A stretch of 41,454 nucleotides of DNA from JAQBYK01 sp964499425 (GTDB lineage: Bacteria > Patescibacteriota > Gracilibacteria > UBA1369 > LOWO2-01-FULL-3), in NCBI GenBank assembly GCA_964499425.1, contig CAZCLD010000006.1:1-41454 (forward strand), written 5' to 3'. Below the pieces are notes generated by a model. That model was not told where the DNA came from. It did not search any database and saw only the letters and a list, made by a program, of their open reading frames with translations. This document shows, piece after piece, positions 25,135-33,493 of this stretch. How positions within the stretch are numbered: the stretch's first letter is position 1; every line of letters starts with the position of its first letter. The position numbers and the translations under genes are program-made.

Positions 25135-25170
25135 GAGGTTAGTTTGAAGGTTTTTAATTTTTTATTCAAT

Positions 25171-25196
25171 AAAAAAAAGTCCTGGGTAGGACTTTT
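25171..25196 (-). terminator. rho-independent terminator of the TPR gene
   Basis: On the minus strand a stem AAAGTCCT/AGGACTTT with a four-base loop (25196-25175) is followed by a U-run (25178-25171). It lies about 20 bases after the TPR gene stop. Confidence 0.75.
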
Positions 25197-25213
25197 AGTG
25201 TTGTTTTTTGTTT

Positions 25214-25828
25214 CTATTTTTTGCTCTTTTTTTTCTTCTTCTTCAATTTATCAAATTCTCTTTGGAAGAATCTTACAGCGTTTAAACATTCTTTCGCCTT
25301 TTGGTTGTCTGGCTCGACTTGGAGAGTTTTTTTGAATAGCATTGCTGCTCTTTCAAAATTTTTGTCGTTCAAATAGCAGACGCCAAGGTCGTTTAATATT
25401 AGTGGGTCATTTGGAGCAAGGAATAGAGATCTTTCAAGAAGAATGATTCCTCTTTTTCTTTGTCCGTGGTGATACATGCTCCATCCTAAACATCTTAGGA
25501 TTTCTGGATGATTAGGATAGACTTTGTCAGCTGACTCAAGTAGGACAACAGACTCTTTCCATTTTCCGGTGCATGAAAACACAAATCCTAGTAAGTAATT
25601 CGCGTTAGCACTTTTCTTATTTAGTTTGATTGCGTGTTTGAGTGCCTTCTCAGCCTTGTCATATTTTCGAAGACTCAAATAATTATCTCCTATTTCTTCA
25701 TAGGCTTCCACGCATTTTAGATCACTTGTCAGAATTCTTTCACAGAGCTTGATAGCTTCAAGGTGTTTTCCCTCATTCTTTTTTTTGTCTGCCTCTTCGA
25801 TGAGAGGATGAAGTTTTTGTTCTGACAT
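25214..25828 (-). CDS. TPR-repeat protein
   Basis: 204 residues with about four to five tetratricopeptide repeats (roughly residues 4-180). Typical pattern residues are visible in segments such as YEEIGDNYLSLRKYDKAEKALKHAIKLN and NDLGVCYLNDKNFERAAMLFKKTLQVEP. The C-terminus is a Lys-rich tail. TPR units form a protein-binding superhelix, and no enzymatic domain is present. It has no signal peptide and is probably cytoplasmic. It has its own promoter (TTGATT, 17 bases, TACAAT) in the end of galU and its own terminator, so it is a single-gene transcript. Confidence 0.85.
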   Translation of the reverse strand: MSEQKLHPLIEEADKKKNEGKHLEAIKLCERILTSDLKCVEAYEEIGDNYLSLRKYDKAEKALKHAIKLNKKSANANYLLGFVFSCTGKWKESVVLLESADKVYPNHPEILRCLGWSMYHHGQRKRGIILLERSLFLAPNDPLILNDLGVCYLNDKNFERAAMLFKKTLQVEPDNQKAKECLNAVRFFQREFDKLKKKKKKSKK

Positions 25829-25862
25829 ATTTTTTTTGTTTTTGGTTTTTTGTAATTAAGCC

Positions 25863-25891
25863 ATTGTACCCGAATTAATTTTAAAAATCAA
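25863..25891 (-). promoter_or_regulatory. promoter of the TPR gene
   Basis: -35 TTGATT (25891-25886), 17-base spacer, -10 TACAAT (25868-25863). The predicted leader is about 28 bases. Confidence 0.5.
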
Positions 25892-26738
25892 GTGCCCGTA
25901 AATACTTTTTCATCTGGGATCGGAATTTTGTGCTTTTGGTAGCGAAATAAACTACTGCTTTTAAGTAGCCTAATTTGTCGCCAGTATCGAATCTCTGACC
26001 TTCGATATTGTAACCATGAATAGGAGCGTCCTTTATATAGGTTCGTAAACCATCGATTAAACGTAGCTCTTTATCCCTTGTTGCGGACTTAGATTTTGCC
26101 AGAGTTTTTAGAAGTCCTGGAGTGAGAATGTACTTGCCGATGATGGCCATACTGGAAGGGGCTTTGGATGGTTTCTCAACGAGTGTCTTTATCTTTATCG
26201 CTTTGTCTATTTTTGTGCCAGTTACCATGCCGTATTTTTTGCAATCTCTCTTTTCTATTTTGTGGAGTCCTATAATAGGTGTTTTGAATCTTTGATATTG
26301 TTTAATGAGTTGGGCGGTGGCTGGAGTCTTGGAGTCGTACAGATCGTCTCCAAATAGAACAGCGCATGGTTCCTTATTAATGAGGTGTTTAGCTTGAAGA
26401 ATTGCGTGACCGTCTCCATTTTGTTGTCGTTGAATTACGAACTTAAATTTTGCGAGCTTTTCTATTCTTTCAATTTCTTTTAGCTCGGCCTTCATCCCTT
26501 TCTTTTTGAGTTTGTCTTTTAACTTTGGTGATGGGCTGAAATGATTTTTGATGGATTTGTCGTGAGCGTTGATTATGAAAATGATTTCTTTAACTCCGCT
26601 TTTGACGGCTTCTTCGACCAAATATTGAATGCATGGTTTATCAACAATCGGTAGCATTTCTTTGGCTTGGGCTTTGGTGGCTGGAAGAAATCTGGTTCCA
26701 AGTCCTGCGGCCAGAATGATTGCTTTTGAGATTTTCAT
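25881..26738 (-). CDS. galU: UTP-glucose-1-phosphate uridylyltransferase
   Basis: 285 residues, the family length. It makes UDP-glucose from UTP and glucose-1-phosphate for polysaccharide and glycan synthesis. The nucleotide-binding start AIILAAGLGTRFLPATKAQAKEMLPIVDKP is clear, with GDGHAILQAK, FGDDLYDS and LVEKPSKAPS further on and a C-terminal GQRFDTGDKLGYLKA. Its ATG overlaps the hsp20 stop (ATGA at 26738-26735), so it is the last gene of ftsH-hsp20-galU. It may supply the sugar nucleotide used by the transferase at 14692. Confidence 0.93.
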   Translation of the reverse strand: MKISKAIILAAGLGTRFLPATKAQAKEMLPIVDKPCIQYLVEEAVKSGVKEIIFIINAHDKSIKNHFSPSPKLKDKLKKKGMKAELKEIERIEKLAKFKFVIQRQQNGDGHAILQAKHLINKEPCAVLFGDDLYDSKTPATAQLIKQYQRFKTPIIGLHKIEKRDCKKYGMVTGTKIDKAIKIKTLVEKPSKAPSSMAIIGKYILTPGLLKTLAKSKSATRDKELRLIDGLRTYIKDAPIHGYNIEGQRFDTGDKLGYLKAVVYFATKSTKFRSQMKKYLRALDF

Positions 26739-27136
26739 TTCTTTGAAACCTTAATTTTGATGATCTTGGTGTGCTCCTTTTCTGTTTTGGGAATTCTGAT
26801 TTCTAGGACACCTAGATCGAAGCTCGCGGAGATATTTTTGCCATCGGCTTCGTCTGGCAAAACAATGGATCTTGAGAATGATCCCCAGAAGCACTCTTTT
26901 GTATAGTAATTTTCCTCTGGTACTTCTTCCCCTAGTTTTCTTTCTCCTCTAATTACCAGGACATCGTCAGTGACTGATATTTTGATGTCTTCCTTAGTGA
27001 TGCCGGCAACTGGTGCGAGAAGCACGATTTCATTATCGGTGTGGTAGATATCCACTGATAGTTGGCCGACCTCTTTTTTAATCGGCTGTGCTTTGTCGCT
27101 GTAGATTGGATGGATTTTTATACTGCTTGATTTCAT
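26735..27136 (-). CDS. small heat-shock protein (Hsp20 / alpha-crystallin)
   Basis: 133 residues. The alpha-crystallin domain spans about residues 22-118, with the typical ending DGVL-like motif seen as SFDLGVLEIRIPK and a short C-terminal IKIKV extension. These chaperones hold unfolding proteins without ATP. It sits between ftsH and galU with ATGA overlaps on both sides; pairing with the FtsH protease suggests joint protein quality control. Confidence 0.92.
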   Translation of the reverse strand: MKSSSIKIHPIYSDKAQPIKKEVGQLSVDIYHTDNEIVLLAPVAGITKEDIKISVTDDVLVIRGERKLGEEVPEENYYTKECFWGSFSRSIVLPDEADGKNISASFDLGVLEIRIPKTEKEHTKIIKIKVSKK

Positions 27137-28983
27137 ACTTTTACTTTTTTAGGAACTTTAGCTCCGTGGAAATATTTAAGAAATTCATCTCGGTTGATTG
27201 TCTCTTTTTTAATGAGGTCTTCTGAAATACGTGTTACTAACCTCTTGTTCTTGGTTATGATTTGCTTGGTCCGCTGGTGTGCTTTGTCTAGCAATCGTTT
27301 TATCAATTCATCAATTCTTGCTGCGCTAGTTTCAGAATAATTTTTTACGTGTCCAAAATCTTTGCCGAGGAAAATTTCTTGATTTTGATCTCCGAAGATT
27401 ATTGGTCCCAAATCGCTCATTCCATATTTTGTTACCATGTTGCGTGCTATTGATGTGGCTCTTTGTAGATCATTGGATGCGCCGGTGGTCATTTCTCCAA
27501 AGAAGACTTGTTCTGCCGTGTAGCCTCCGAGGAGAGAGCAGAGCTCGTCTTCGAATTTACTTTTTGAACTAAGGTGTTTGTCTTCTTCTGGCAAAAACCA
27601 AGTGACTCCCAATGCCATGCCGCGTGATACTACTGAGATTTTGTGAACTGGGTCACAACCTGGCAATAGGTGTCCAACAATTGCGTGTCCGACTTCATGA
27701 TAGGCGGTGATATTCTTTTCTGCCTTGCTTAGGACTTTGGATTTTCGTTCTGGTCCCATAACTACTTTTTCTATCGACTGTTCCATTTCTTTCATTCCAA
27801 TAGTCTTCTTATTTCGCTTTGCAGCGAGAATTGCAGCTTCGTTTAGAAGGTTTTCAATATCTGCACCGGTGAATCCTGGTGTTGAGCGAGCGATTTTTTT
27901 GAGGTCTACTGTTTTTGCGAGAGGCTTGTTTCTAGAGTGGACTTTCAGAATGAGAGCTCGAGCTTTTAGGTCGGGCATGTCTACAACTACTCTACGATCG
28001 AAACGGCCGGGTCTCAGTAATGCAGGATCTAGTATATCTGGCCGGTTTGTTGCGGCGATTACTATTACGTTTGTGCCGGTTTCGAAGCCATCCATCTCTG
28101 TTAGGATTTGGTTTAGTGTTTGTTCTCTTTCGTCGTGTCCACCTCCCATTCCTGCTCCTCTGTGGCGTCCGACAGCATCTATTTCATCAATAAATATAAT
28201 ACAAGGTGCATTCCTTTTTGCTTTATTAAAGAGGTCTCGTACGCGGGACGCTCCAACACCGACAAACATTTCTACAAATTCGGATCCGGAAATGGCGAAG
28301 AAAGGGACATCTGCTTCTCCTGCCACTGCTCGTGCGAGTAAGGTTTTTCCGGTGCCGGGAGCTCCAACTAGAACTACACCTTTTGGTATCTTGGCTCCCA
28401 TCTCTCGGTATTTTTTTGGATTCTTTAAAAAGTCTACAACTTCGGTCAATTCCTCCTTTGCTTCCGGGACTCCTGCTACATCGTCGAATGTAGTTTTTTG
28501 TTTTCCTTTATCGTAAACCTTGGCTTTGCTTTTGCCGAAGGAAAGAGCTTGATTGTTGCTGGATTGCGCACTACGCATCATGAAGAGGAAGAAAGCTATT
28601 ATAAGTAGAAAGGGGATTAGTCCGATCAGGAGGTTTGTCCAAAATTTGCTGGACTCAGTGTCCTCTACATTGATAGGGAGTTTGGAGATGGTTTCGTTTT
28701 CTATGCCAGCTTTTTCGAGGAATTCGTATATGCTGGAGCCGGTTTCTTTAAATGCGTGGTGTTTTGATCCGTCTACTAATTCTAAGTTGATTTTGTTGTC
28801 TGCGACTGTGATTTTATGAATGGTTCCTGCCTGGACTTTTACTATTAGGTCATTAAGGCTTATCTCTTCAGAAGGTGATTCTCCTGCGTTTGAGATCATC
28901 AAGAATGCAGCGATAAACAAGGCCGCAATGACTAGATAGACTAAGCTGCTTTTTTTTCTTGGGGGTTTGGGTAGTGTTGGCAT
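27133..28983 (-). CDS. ftsH: membrane AAA+ zinc protease FtsH
   Basis: 616 residues. Two membrane helices (about 15-31 and 116-136) flank a small external domain. The AAA+ module has Walker A GAPGTGKT (207-214), Walker B IIFIDEIDA (262-270), the pore motif EMFVGVGA and the SRH region with ATNRPDILDPALLRPGRFDR. The M41 protease has HEVGH (429-433). FtsH hexamers degrade misfolded membrane proteins and regulators in the cytoplasmic membrane. It is the first gene of the overlapping operon ftsH-hsp20-galU, with its own promoter. Confidence 0.97.
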   Translation of the reverse strand: MPTLPKPPRKKSSLVYLVIAALFIAAFLMISNAGESPSEEISLNDLIVKVQAGTIHKITVADNKINLELVDGSKHHAFKETGSSIYEFLEKAGIENETISKLPINVEDTESSKFWTNLLIGLIPFLLIIAFFLFMMRSAQSSNNQALSFGKSKAKVYDKGKQKTTFDDVAGVPEAKEELTEVVDFLKNPKKYREMGAKIPKGVVLVGAPGTGKTLLARAVAGEADVPFFAISGSEFVEMFVGVGASRVRDLFNKAKRNAPCIIFIDEIDAVGRHRGAGMGGGHDEREQTLNQILTEMDGFETGTNVIVIAATNRPDILDPALLRPGRFDRRVVVDMPDLKARALILKVHSRNKPLAKTVDLKKIARSTPGFTGADIENLLNEAAILAAKRNKKTIGMKEMEQSIEKVVMGPERKSKVLSKAEKNITAYHEVGHAIVGHLLPGCDPVHKISVVSRGMALGVTWFLPEEDKHLSSKSKFEDELCSLLGGYTAEQVFFGEMTTGASNDLQRATSIARNMVTKYGMSDLGPIIFGDQNQEIFLGKDFGHVKNYSETSAARIDELIKRLLDKAHQRTKQIITKNKRLVTRISEDLIKKETINRDEFLKYFHGAKVPKKVKV

Positions 28984-28992
28984 AGCGGCGTT

Positions 28993-29021
28993 ATTATAGT
29001 GGAGTTTTTAAACGAGCTCAA
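28993..29021 (-). promoter_or_regulatory. promoter of ftsH
   Basis: -35 TTGAGC (29021-29016), 17-base spacer, -10 TATAAT (28998-28993), then nine bases to the ATG. The predicted leader is about two bases. It overlaps the end of tilS. Confidence 0.6.
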
Positions 29022-29949
29022 TGAGATTGTTTTTCAATCTTACAGTTAATTTCCCGAGCTTTTTTTCTTTGTTCCCTGAGCCCTTTTTTATTAGTTCAAT
29101 TACTTCGTCTAAGTGGGTGGACTCAATATTTCTAGTAGATCCGGTGATTTTTTTGTAAATTTCGAGAAGAATTAACTTTTGTAGTGTCTCTGGATTTTTG
29201 CGGAAGGATTTTGCGTCTAATTTCTGTGCCTGATTTTTGTCTAACCAACTTTGTGCGGAGGATGCGAGAAAATCGTTTGTGCTACGCAGATTTTGACTGT
29301 TTTTTGCGGTGGTTTTTACGATGTTTGGATTGATCTTTTTGAGTTTGGGAATGATTTCATGGCGAATGAAATTTCTGTGGTAGGTTTTGTCTTCATTGGT
29401 CTCGTCTTTTAAGAAGGGGATTTTTTTTATTCCTAAATAATCGACAATTTCTTTCTTTGAGAATGAAAGAAGCGGTCTCAGCAGATTTCCTTCTACTTCT
29501 GTAATGCCGGCAAGTCCCTGGAGACTAGCGCCACGCGAAAAATTGAAGATCATTGTTTCCAAATTGTCATCGGCATGATGTGCAGTGAGGATATACTTTG
29601 CTTTATATTTTTTGGCTAATTGATTGAAGAATTGATATCTTACTATGCGCCCTGCTTCTTCTAAGCCTTTCTTAGATTTTTTTGCTAGTGATTTGATGTT
29701 GCATGTTTTGAGGTGAAAGTTCTTGGATTGTGCTTTAACAAAATCCGCGTCTTTTTTGCTTTCTTTCCGAAGTTTGTGATCGATGTGTGCAGTGATGATT
29801 TTGCATGGGATTTGCTTGAGAAAGTGCAGAAGAAAGATTGAATCAGGGCCTCCGGAGATGCCTGCGATGATGGTATCGCGTGGTTTGATGTACTTGCTTA
29901 GTATACGTATTACTCTCTGTTCTAGTTTTTTGGATTCCTGGGAGTTCAT
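29008..29949 (-). CDS. tilS: tRNA(Ile)-lysidine synthase
   Basis: 313 residues from ATG 29949. It adds lysine to C34 of the CAU-anticodon tRNA-Ile so that it reads AUA, an essential ATP-dependent step. The PP-loop SGGPDS is at 32-37, followed by HIDHKLR, a LTAHHADDNLETM segment and RPLLSFSKKEI. The C-terminal domain is short compared with the E. coli enzyme. A longer frame starts at 30021, but I chose 29949 because it overlaps the RNHCP stop as ATGA and begins just before the conserved core. Confidence 0.92.
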   Translation of the reverse strand: MNSQESKKLEQRVIRILSKYIKPRDTIIAGISGGPDSIFLLHFLKQIPCKIITAHIDHKLRKESKKDADFVKAQSKNFHLKTCNIKSLAKKSKKGLEEAGRIVRYQFFNQLAKKYKAKYILTAHHADDNLETMIFNFSRGASLQGLAGITEVEGNLLRPLLSFSKKEIVDYLGIKKIPFLKDETNEDKTYHRNFIRHEIIPKLKKINPNIVKTTAKNSQNLRSTNDFLASSAQSWLDKNQAQKLDAKSFRKNPETLQKLILLEIYKKITGSTRNIESTHLDEVIELIKKGSGNKEKKLGKLTVRLKNNLIELV

Positions 29950-30251
29950 GGTTGGCTTAATTTGATGATCTCTTCGAAATTGTCGTCTTCCGAAGCTTTG
30001 TTGGGCATTACTTTGCCACATTTTTCACATTTGTGATAGATGATCCAGCCTTTTTTTCCATCCTGGTCTACTTTAAAGGGGGGCATTAGGGTGTGGCATT
30101 TGCTGAGTCGGTCGCCTGGCGTATTTTGGTCTACGTGTAGGGAATAAAGGCATTTTCTGCAATGATTTCTGCATGAGCTTTTGTGGGGAGGGTTTTCTTC
30201 TCCACACTTATTACAGTTAAAGCCCTCATTTATGGTGATGAAGTTCTCCAT
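29946..30251 (-). CDS. RNHCP-domain zinc protein
   Basis: 101 residues, from an ATG at 30251 that starts MENFITINEGFNCNKCG. A longer frame exists but would run into the divergent pilus promoter. It has two CxxC-type pairs (CNKCG; CRNHCRKC) and a later CEKCG, with the signature RNHCRKCLYSLHVD and PGDR. This is the RNHCP family, a small zinc-binding protein of unknown function found across diverse bacteria. It is linked to tilS by an ATGA overlap, so a role near tRNA or translation is possible but unproven. Confidence 0.85.
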   Translation of the reverse strand: MENFITINEGFNCNKCGEENPPHKSSCRNHCRKCLYSLHVDQNTPGDRLSKCHTLMPPFKVDQDGKKGWIIYHKCEKCGKVMPNKASEDDNFEEIIKLSQP

Positions 30252-30255
30252 GACG

Positions 30256-30284
30256 TTGATAAAGTAGCAGAAATGTGCTAGAAT
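30256..30284 (+). promoter_or_regulatory. promoter of the type IV pilus operon
   Basis: -35 TTGATA (30256-30261), 17-base spacer, -10 TAGAAT (30279-30284). The predicted start is near 30291, which rules out an upstream ATG at 30275 and supports ATG 30308. Confidence 0.65.
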
Positions 30285-30307
30285 ATACAGAAGTAAAAAC
30301 AAAAAAA

Positions 30308-30961
30308 ATGAAAAAACTATCAATTCTAGTGATCCTTGGAGTGGCGGTCTTTGTACTGATGGGTGCTTATACGGGGTATTCCTTCTGGGCAAAGTCAGCT
30401 GCCAATAGTGATCTGAAACTTGTAGAGAAAGAGCTTGTTGATTACCAGAATCAGGTTCTCCAATTTGAGAACCAGAAGGTTACTCAGGCTATCAATGCTA
30501 AATTGACTATCAATAACTTGAAGGACGGCATTGTACTTTGGTCTAAGGTGATAAAGAAGGTGCGAACAACCGTACCTAGAGTGAAAGGATATCCAATTGT
30601 TGATGTTTTATCTTATTCTGCCTCTAAAGGGAGTACTATTAATATGAATGCCAAGACCTTCCCTGGAGTGGATGAGCCATATTTGATGGTTGCTGATCTA
30701 ATTAAGGGGTTTGATGAGGAAGGTGCCTTTAGAGATACTTTTGTTCCTTCTATCTCTGCGGGATTGAACGATGAAGGTGAAGAAATCCTAACCTTTATGT
30801 TTAGCGCGAATTATGTGGATGAGGATGCACTTGAAATGGTAGAGGAGGATAAGGAGGAGGTTGAGGAAGAAGAAGTTGAAGAGGAAGAGGAAGTTGAAGA
30901 GGAAGAGGAGGAAGTTGAAGAGGAAGAAGCTGAAACTGAAGCTGAAGAAGTACTTCGTTAA
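30308..30961 (+). CDS. PilN-like inner-membrane pilus assembly protein with Glu-rich tail
   Basis: 217 residues from ATG 30308. A short basic start is followed by one membrane helix (about 4-24), a coiled-coil stretch (about 35-65), a small globular part (about 75-170), then an extremely acidic tail of Glu and Val (about 177-213). Size, topology and position just before a PilO-like gene fit PilN, the cytoplasm-anchored partner in the type IV pilus alignment complex. Sequence identity to known PilN is not obvious, so the name rests on order and architecture. No pilM is seen upstream; the divergent tilS group occupies that place. Confidence 0.6.
   Translation: MKKLSILVILGVAVFVLMGAYTGYSFWAKSAANSDLKLVEKELVDYQNQVLQFENQKVTQAINAKLTINNLKDGIVLWSKVIKKVRTTVPRVKGYPIVDVLSYSASKGSTINMNAKTFPGVDEPYLMVADLIKGFDEEGAFRDTFVPSISAGLNDEGEEILTFMFSANYVDEDALEMVEEDKEEVEEEEVEEEEEVEEEEEEVEEEEAETEAEEVLR
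30838..30952 (+). repeat. low-complexity GAGGAAGTTGAA-type coding repeat
   Basis: Tandem, purine-rich units encoding runs of EEEVEE in the tail of the PilN-like protein. It could vary in length between strains by slippage in multiples of three. Confidence 0.65.
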
Positions 30962-30970
30962 TCAAAAAAT

Positions 30971-31549
30971 ATGTTAGAAAAAAATCTTGATAAAGAAATA
31001 GCAATTCGGTCGCACTCAAATAGGAGCACTTTGATAGGGATTCTTATTATAGTTGTTTCTGTTGTTCTCTATACCTTTTTGGCTAGACCTGTTGCGAATG
31101 AGGCTGACAGCATTAAAGCTGATATCTCTACTAAAACCGTGGAACTGGAGGTATTGAAGGATAAAGTCGCTACTTTTGAGAAACAGCAGGATGAATTGGA
31201 ACTTACTACTGAAGTTCAAAGACTGGAAATCTTAAAAGCTGTTCCTCTTGAAATGGATCAGGACGAAGTAATCAGAGATGTTATTGAAATTGCTGATACT
31301 CACGATGTTGTGCTTCGGTCGATCAGTTTTGGAAAAGGTTCAAGTCAGTACGAAGGTGTTGGTTCACTTCGAATTAATGCCAGTTTTGAGGGAAATTATA
31401 CTGATTTGACTGATTTTCTTCAGGGACTTGAGCAAAATGCTCGAATGTTCAAGGTGGATTCTATCAGTGTCCAAATTAATAGACTTGATATTACTGATAT
31501 TGAAAGAGCAAGTTTTTCTCTTGTGATTGAGTCATTCTATCAGCAATAA
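30971..31549 (+). CDS. PilO-like pilus assembly protein
   Basis: 192 residues. A basic N-terminus (1-18) precedes one membrane helix (about 18-36), a coiled coil (about 42-80) and a ferredoxin-like globular domain with a SISFGKGSSQYEGVGSLRINASFEGNYTDLTDFLQGLEQ segment. This last segment is characteristic of PilO and GspM-type proteins. PilO pairs with PilN in the periplasmic-side alignment complex of type IV pili. It sits nine bases after the PilN-like gene and two bases before pilC. Confidence 0.75.
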   Translation: MLEKNLDKEIAIRSHSNRSTLIGILIIVVSVVLYTFLARPVANEADSIKADISTKTVELEVLKDKVATFEKQQDELELTTEVQRLEILKAVPLEMDQDEVIRDVIEIADTHDVVLRSISFGKGSSQYEGVGSLRINASFEGNYTDLTDFLQGLEQNARMFKVDSISVQINRLDITDIERASFSLVIESFYQQ

Positions 31550-31551
31550 AT

Positions 31552-32847
31552 ATGGAGTTCGATGGTTTAAAGATTAGCTCGGGGCATTCCAAAAAGGCGG
31601 AGGAAAAGCCTGAAAAGAAGCATGAAGAAGCAGATGCGACTGATTATATTGTTGATGGTGCAGAAGCGGGGAAAGATATTTTGAAAAAAGTGAAAAGGCA
31701 AGCTGTAGTTGAGGAGGATAAAGTGATTTATGGTGTTTATGACAATTCTGACAAAGGTTTCTCTGTTCGATTTAATGATTACTTGATAGACAGATCTAAG
31801 GTGGGATTAAAGGATAAGTCTTACTTTTTCCATATGCTTGCGGTGATGGTGGATGCAGGGATCCCTGTGATTGGGGCTGTACAATCTCTAGCAAATCGGA
31901 CAAAGAATAAGAGATTTAGGAGAGTTTTAAATACTGTTGCTCATGTTTGTGAGGAGGGATCAAAACTTGCAGATGCGATGAGTAGATTTGAGGATGTTTT
32001 TGATGAGTCTGAGCTGGGAATTGTCCGAAGTGGTGAGGAAACTGGGCGACTTCATACAATGCTTTTTAAGTTGTCAGATCAGCTAGATAAGAGACATGAT
32101 CTTTATATGAAGCTTTGGGGTGCTGCGGTTTATCCAATTGCGGTGCTTTCTGTGTTGGTACTGGTGACTACTGGTATGTTGGTTTGGATTTTTCCTACTT
32201 TGCTATCCCTTTTACAGGAGGGTGGAGCGGCTGCTTCAGAGTTGCCTTTTGCGACAAGGATTTTGATTGGGCTACAAAATGCGGTGGTTAATTTTTGGTG
32301 GTTGATCTTACTTGTTTTAGCTGGATTATATGGGCTATTTGCCATGTATAAAGGGAGCTCTTATGGTGCTGTTAGATGGGATTATGCGAAATTGAAGATG
32401 CCTGTTGTGGGTGGGCTTATGCGACGTGTTTTTGTTCTTAGATTTGTGAGCATGCTTGGGATTTTGATTGAGGCTGGTTTGCCTGTGATCAAAGTTCTGC
32501 GTATAACTGGCAATTCATTGTCGAATAGGGTTTATAAGTTAAAAATGCAGGAAGTTATCGAAGAAGTTCGTACTGGGAAGAAGATTTCCAAGAGTATTAA
32601 GGATACAGAATTCCTTTTTCCTGCAGAGGTTAGCCAAATGCTTGGTATTGGGGAGTCTTCTGCCAGTGTTGCAAAGGTTTCAGGAAAAATTGCTGATCAG
32701 TATCAGAGGGAGATCGATAATAGCTTGAGAAAGCTGACTTCTGTGTTTGAACCAGTGATGATTTTGGTGGTTGGTATTTTCGTAGCGCTACTCGCTATGG
32801 CGATTATGGCGCCAATATTTAATTTAAGCAGCATTGCAGGTGGATAA
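31552..32847 (+). CDS. pilC: type IV pilus platform protein PilC (GspF family)
   Basis: 431 residues. A charged N-terminal extension of about 85 residues precedes two T2SSF domains (about 90-220 and 290-415). Each carries the family pattern, for example MLAVMVDAGIPVIGAVQSLA and FVSMLGILIEAGLPVIKVLRI. Membrane helices are at about 195-220, 245-265 and 395-420. PilC is the inner-membrane platform on which the assembly and retraction ATPases act. The C-terminus overlaps the start of the first prepilin by 14 bases. Confidence 0.93.
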   Translation: MEFDGLKISSGHSKKAEEKPEKKHEEADATDYIVDGAEAGKDILKKVKRQAVVEEDKVIYGVYDNSDKGFSVRFNDYLIDRSKVGLKDKSYFFHMLAVMVDAGIPVIGAVQSLANRTKNKRFRRVLNTVAHVCEEGSKLADAMSRFEDVFDESELGIVRSGEETGRLHTMLFKLSDQLDKRHDLYMKLWGAAVYPIAVLSVLVLVTTGMLVWIFPTLLSLLQEGGAAASELPFATRILIGLQNAVVNFWWLILLVLAGLYGLFAMYKGSSYGAVRWDYAKLKMPVVGGLMRRVFVLRFVSMLGILIEAGLPVIKVLRITGNSLSNRVYKLKMQEVIEEVRTGKKISKSIKDTEFLFPAEVSQMLGIGESSASVAKVSGKIADQYQREIDNSLRKLTSVFEPVMILVVGIFVALLAMAIMAPIFNLSSIAGG

Positions 32848-33493
32848 TCAATTTTCAAAAAAAAAAGGTTTTACACTGGTTGAGCTTCTAATTGTGATTG
32901 CGATCGTAGGGATGCTGAGCGTTTTAGCTATAGCTGGGTATTCCGAATACCGGAAGACTACGCTTCTTGATTTGGGAGCGGATGCCATAGTCGCTCAGAT
33001 TAACGAGATGCAGGCTAATACTATACATGGAAATGTCGGATCTGAGAGATTTGATGCTATTTCTGCAGAGTTGGATGGTGAAGATCCGATAGCGGGTATT
33101 CCTGGTCCAGATGGAACGGCGCTTTGTTATGGGATTTATTTTGAAGATGAAAAATTGAAAACTTTTACAGTTGGATTTGATGGAAAGAAGGTGTGGGATA
33201 CTACTGGATGGAAATATACGGGATGTAAAGACTTTGCGACAAAATCGAATGTTACTGAAATTGAATTAGATGATTTGATTGAGGTTGAATCTGTGCAAAC
33301 GCAGATGGAGGGATTCCTTGATTTGACGGATTTTGGTTATTTGCACTTTTTGCCTCCAGAGGGAGAGCCTGAAGTAAGCATAAGTGGTCCGGATGATCCG
33401 GTTGCTAACATCGAGAAGATTGTTATTGAAATTAGATATGGTTCTTCTGATGATCCAAAATATCAACGTACTATTGAATATGAAATTAAATAA
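32834..33493 (+). CDS. prepilin-type minor pilin (GspH/FimT-like)
   Basis: 219 residues. A class III signal KKKGFTLVELLIVIAIVGMLSV starts at residue 9; cleavage is expected after the Gly, and Glu at +5 of the mature protein is present. The rest is a soluble domain of about 180 residues with two Cys (in ALCYG and YTGCKD). It fits a minor pilin that initiates or caps pilus assembly. It overlaps pilC at the start and the next pilin gene at its end. Confidence 0.85.
   Translation: MQVDNQFSKKKGFTLVELLIVIAIVGMLSVLAIAGYSEYRKTTLLDLGADAIVAQINEMQANTIHGNVGSERFDAISAELDGEDPIAGIPGPDGTALCYGIYFEDEKLKTFTVGFDGKKVWDTTGWKYTGCKDFATKSNVTEIELDDLIEVESVQTQMEGFLDLTDFGYLHFLPPEGEPEVSISGPDDPVANIEKIVIEIRYGSSDDPKYQRTIEYEIK

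Noticed and set aside
27707..28516. A 269-codon plus-strand frame
   Set aside because: It lies entirely opposite ftsH, and its translation is Ser/Ile/Arg-rich antisense shadow; ftsH motifs are unambiguous.
30275..30307. Upstream ATG for the PilN-like protein
   Set aside because: It lies just before and within the -10 box of the best promoter; the membrane helix starts right after ATG 30308.
30252..30392. N-terminal extension of the RNHCP protein with a hydrophobic segment
   Set aside because: It would overlap the divergent pilus promoter and its coding start; the RNHCP family begins near MENF at 30251.
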